NCBI GenBank assembly: GCA_963377175.1
Contig: CAUJNA010001213.1
Span: 799,001-863,000 of the forward strand
From: Effrenium voratum
Taxonomy: Eukaryota > Sar > Dinophyceae > Suessiales > Symbiodiniaceae
DNA length: 64,000 nucleotides
Reading direction: 5' to 3'
Part shown: in pieces, positions 62,532 to 64,000 of the stretch
Layout of the letters: each line of letters begins with the position of its first letter
Position numbering within the stretch: position 1 is the first letter of the stretch
Program-made: the position numbers and the translations under genes
Notes under the pieces: model-generated
Seen by the model: the letters and a program-made list of their open reading frames with translations, nothing else
The model's database searches: none
What the model was told of the DNA's origin: nothing

Positions 62532-62573
62532 GCCGCCGTGGCCATCGCGGCACACGCCTGCGACCTCTTCGAG
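62532..62573 (+). CDS. Candidate exon near the 3' end of the large gene
   Basis: Acceptor GATCTCTAG, phase 0, reading AAVAIAAHACDLFE with a GT donor (GAG/GTTGAG). Without splicing the frame runs on through VETRVPSFGRETRLAR to a TGA at 62,622, still GC3-biased. This could therefore be the terminal exon, or the donor may be GT at 62,612. Confidence 0.45.
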
Positions 62574-62624
62574 GTTGAGACGCGCGTGCCGAGCTTTGGC
62601 CGTGAGACGCGGTTGGCGCGATGA

Positions 62625-64000
62625 TTTTACATATGGATGGCATATCATTTTACATTGGCCTACAAAAACGCTAAAGACACTGCCCGTTTTTCAAGGCCCC
62701 TTCAATTTGATTCATATGCCTCCCCCCCCCCAATTTGTTCGACTCACTTGCCCAAGGCTACTCGACCTTTTGTTGGATTCCCCGGGATACGGTCTCGTGG
62801 CCCCAGCGCCCCGCCAACCTGGGTTTCGGGGGCTGGTTTTGTTTGGTGTCCAAGCTAATTTGCACCCGTTTTTGTTTATTAGAAAAGATGGAAAAATGCC
62901 CAGAGGGAAACCAAGAGGCGATGGGGGGTAGTTGTTGCATTTCTTCAAGACCCTTTTTTCGCACCGTGCCCGTCCTCTTTGCCCAACCACGGCCCACGCT
63001 TGATTGCAGGATAGACACCCCAAGCTAGAAATACGATGGACGGACTTGAGACCGTCTTGTTGAACTTGAGGCCACAAACCGCACCTTCCGGTGTTCCTGA
63101 ATCCCCTAGTGGCTGAAGCGACTCCATTCGATATTCCCTGTAAAAAACAACTCCGCCTGATTTGTTCGGTTCCGACGTTCCGGCGTTTGCCCCGAGGAAC
63201 TGTCCGCTTTGGGCAGAAGAGGAGCAAATCTTGCCTGCGAAGATCCCGATGATGCGGGGTCGGAGGCTTCTGCTGAGGACAGAAGAAACAACTTCCCGAG
63301 CCAGACACCCCGGGTTGCTTCCGTGCTTTTTTTGGTGAATGAGTATTTTTGTATATATAAGAAAAGTATAAAACAAATCAATGAAACGACAAGCTTAAAC
63401 AATAAAAGATTAACTACCAAAGGGCGTTACCTACTTTCTTTCTTTCTTGTTTTTTGTTTGTTGTGGGAGGGGGGTCACACACCTTGTCGCCAAGAGGTGT
63501 GGTCATACACAGGGTTGTATCTACAACCACTTAAAGCCAAACGCAGGCGGCCATGATTTGTTTTCTTTTCAACTTTTCCTTGGATGGCTTTTCCTTAACA
63601 TGAGCTGCCAAAAGGGCCCTTCTATCTTGCCCTTCGGAGACTACCCTCCCCATTCGCAGAAGGCCGTTTTTTTTAAGGGCATCTTGTGTCAGCTTCCGTG
63701 TTAGTGGAGAAGTTGTGGCCTTTTGTAAGAAGGGCGAGGTCATCTCTACGTGTTTTATCTTTGAGTTTGGTATGCCCAAACTTGACCCGACAAACCGGAT
63801 TCTGCAACCCTCAGCCAAAGTCTATCCGAGGCGCAGCTGTTTGGCCAGTTTCGCTGTAATCGAAGGCCCAAACTTCCTACTCCACTTCAACACGTCGGAC
63901 ACACACACACACACACTTGCAGCCAAAGCGAGTCCTTGCCAAGACCCGACCGTCGACCTCCCCGGTTTCCCCCGAGCGGTGCCCTTTCTGAGCTTGAGCA
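62625..64000. other. 3' stretch without recognised gene
   Basis: Several open frames of 60-200 codons on both strands (for example 62,712-63,308 on -) without codon bias or known motifs. A (CA)n microsatellite lies at 63,899-63,917. The last 60 bases are GC-rich and may enter another exon beyond the window. Confidence 0.45.

Larger units (their letters stand above)
7409..62573 (+). other. Large fragmented gene: propeller-Cys-rich-multipass membrane protein
   Basis: Gene-level summary of the exons listed separately. Between 8.4 and 62.6 kb I can string about 27 GC3-rich segments on the + strand, bounded by AG acceptors and GT, GC or GA donors, into a chain of roughly 1,000 codons. Frame is kept at nearly every join. 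The exception is 20,378 to 20,508. The N-terminal two thirds resemble propeller or WD40 blades, for example LLVLGFYANGLGIYDLSQ and GYIGTVGALAWDASGLLLG. A Cys-rich CxPG/CxxCPEG segment follows, then hydrophobic helices. The predicted location is a cell or organelle membrane with the propeller outside. Function unknown. No start codon, signal peptide or stop is fixed. Splice sites were picked partly to preserve frame, so the chain could also be two adjacent genes. Confidence 0.5.

Noticed and set aside
62146..62931. 261-codon hydrophobic + strand frame
   Set aside because: Only the first 70 codons look protein-like, codon bias is absent, and it runs through the exon at 62,532 in a different frame. 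Left as unassigned.

Overview
The window reads as nuclear DNA of a dinoflagellate-type protist. This is inferred from architecture, not from a species marker. GC-rich (GC3-biased) exons of about 40-220 bases float in introns of 0.3-7 kb. Many probable splice donors are GC or GA instead of GT. The introns are packed with short repeated cassettes that look like introners (intron-generating DNA transposons). No prokaryotic operon structure is present. I found no dinoflagellate spliced-leader sequence (CCGTAGCCATTTTGGCTC), so the species and even the class assignment stay open.

Host gene. From about 7.4 kb (possibly from 2.3 kb) to 62.6 kb the + strand carries some 28-33 candidate micro-exons. 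Most can be joined in one reading frame into a protein of roughly 1,000 residues. The order is a long beta-propeller/WD40-like region (exons from 8.4 to 43.4 kb), a short Cys-rich segment like GCC2/GCC3 repeats (44.1-44.3 kb), then at least five hydrophobic segments (45.2-62.6 kb). This would be a large surface or membrane protein with only about 6 percent of the locus coding. Both true ends are uncertain, and splice sites were chosen partly to keep the frame.

Nested gene. Inside the intron between 32,722 and 37,062, on the same strand, lies a compact three-exon gene (34,034-36,101). It has a signal peptide and a complete GH123/DUF4091-type glycoside hydrolase with the adjacent Asp-Glu pair. 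Its first intron is exactly one mobile cassette flanked by a 4-bp duplication GTAG, with the upstream copy supplying the GT donor.

Mobile cassettes. At least ten families of about 80-150 bp recur through the introns. Several have terminal inverted repeats, and intact copies of four of them show 4-bp target-site duplications (ACCC, CCAT, GCAA, GATG, TTTC, ACAC, GTAT, GTAG), which suggests one shared transposition mechanism. A separate 4.28-kb element (47,065-51,342) has 25-bp terminal inverted repeats, a 7-bp duplication TTGTTAG, subterminal repeats and palindromic arrays.

Simple and satellite DNA. A 1.4-kb array (20.6-22.0 kb) switches from CTCA to TGAG orientation midway. A second array lies at 27.96-28.25 kb. 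A composite GAT-rich satellite fills 57.2-60.1 kb, starts at a fold-back structure and ends at a 41-bp fragment of the 5' end of small-subunit rRNA.
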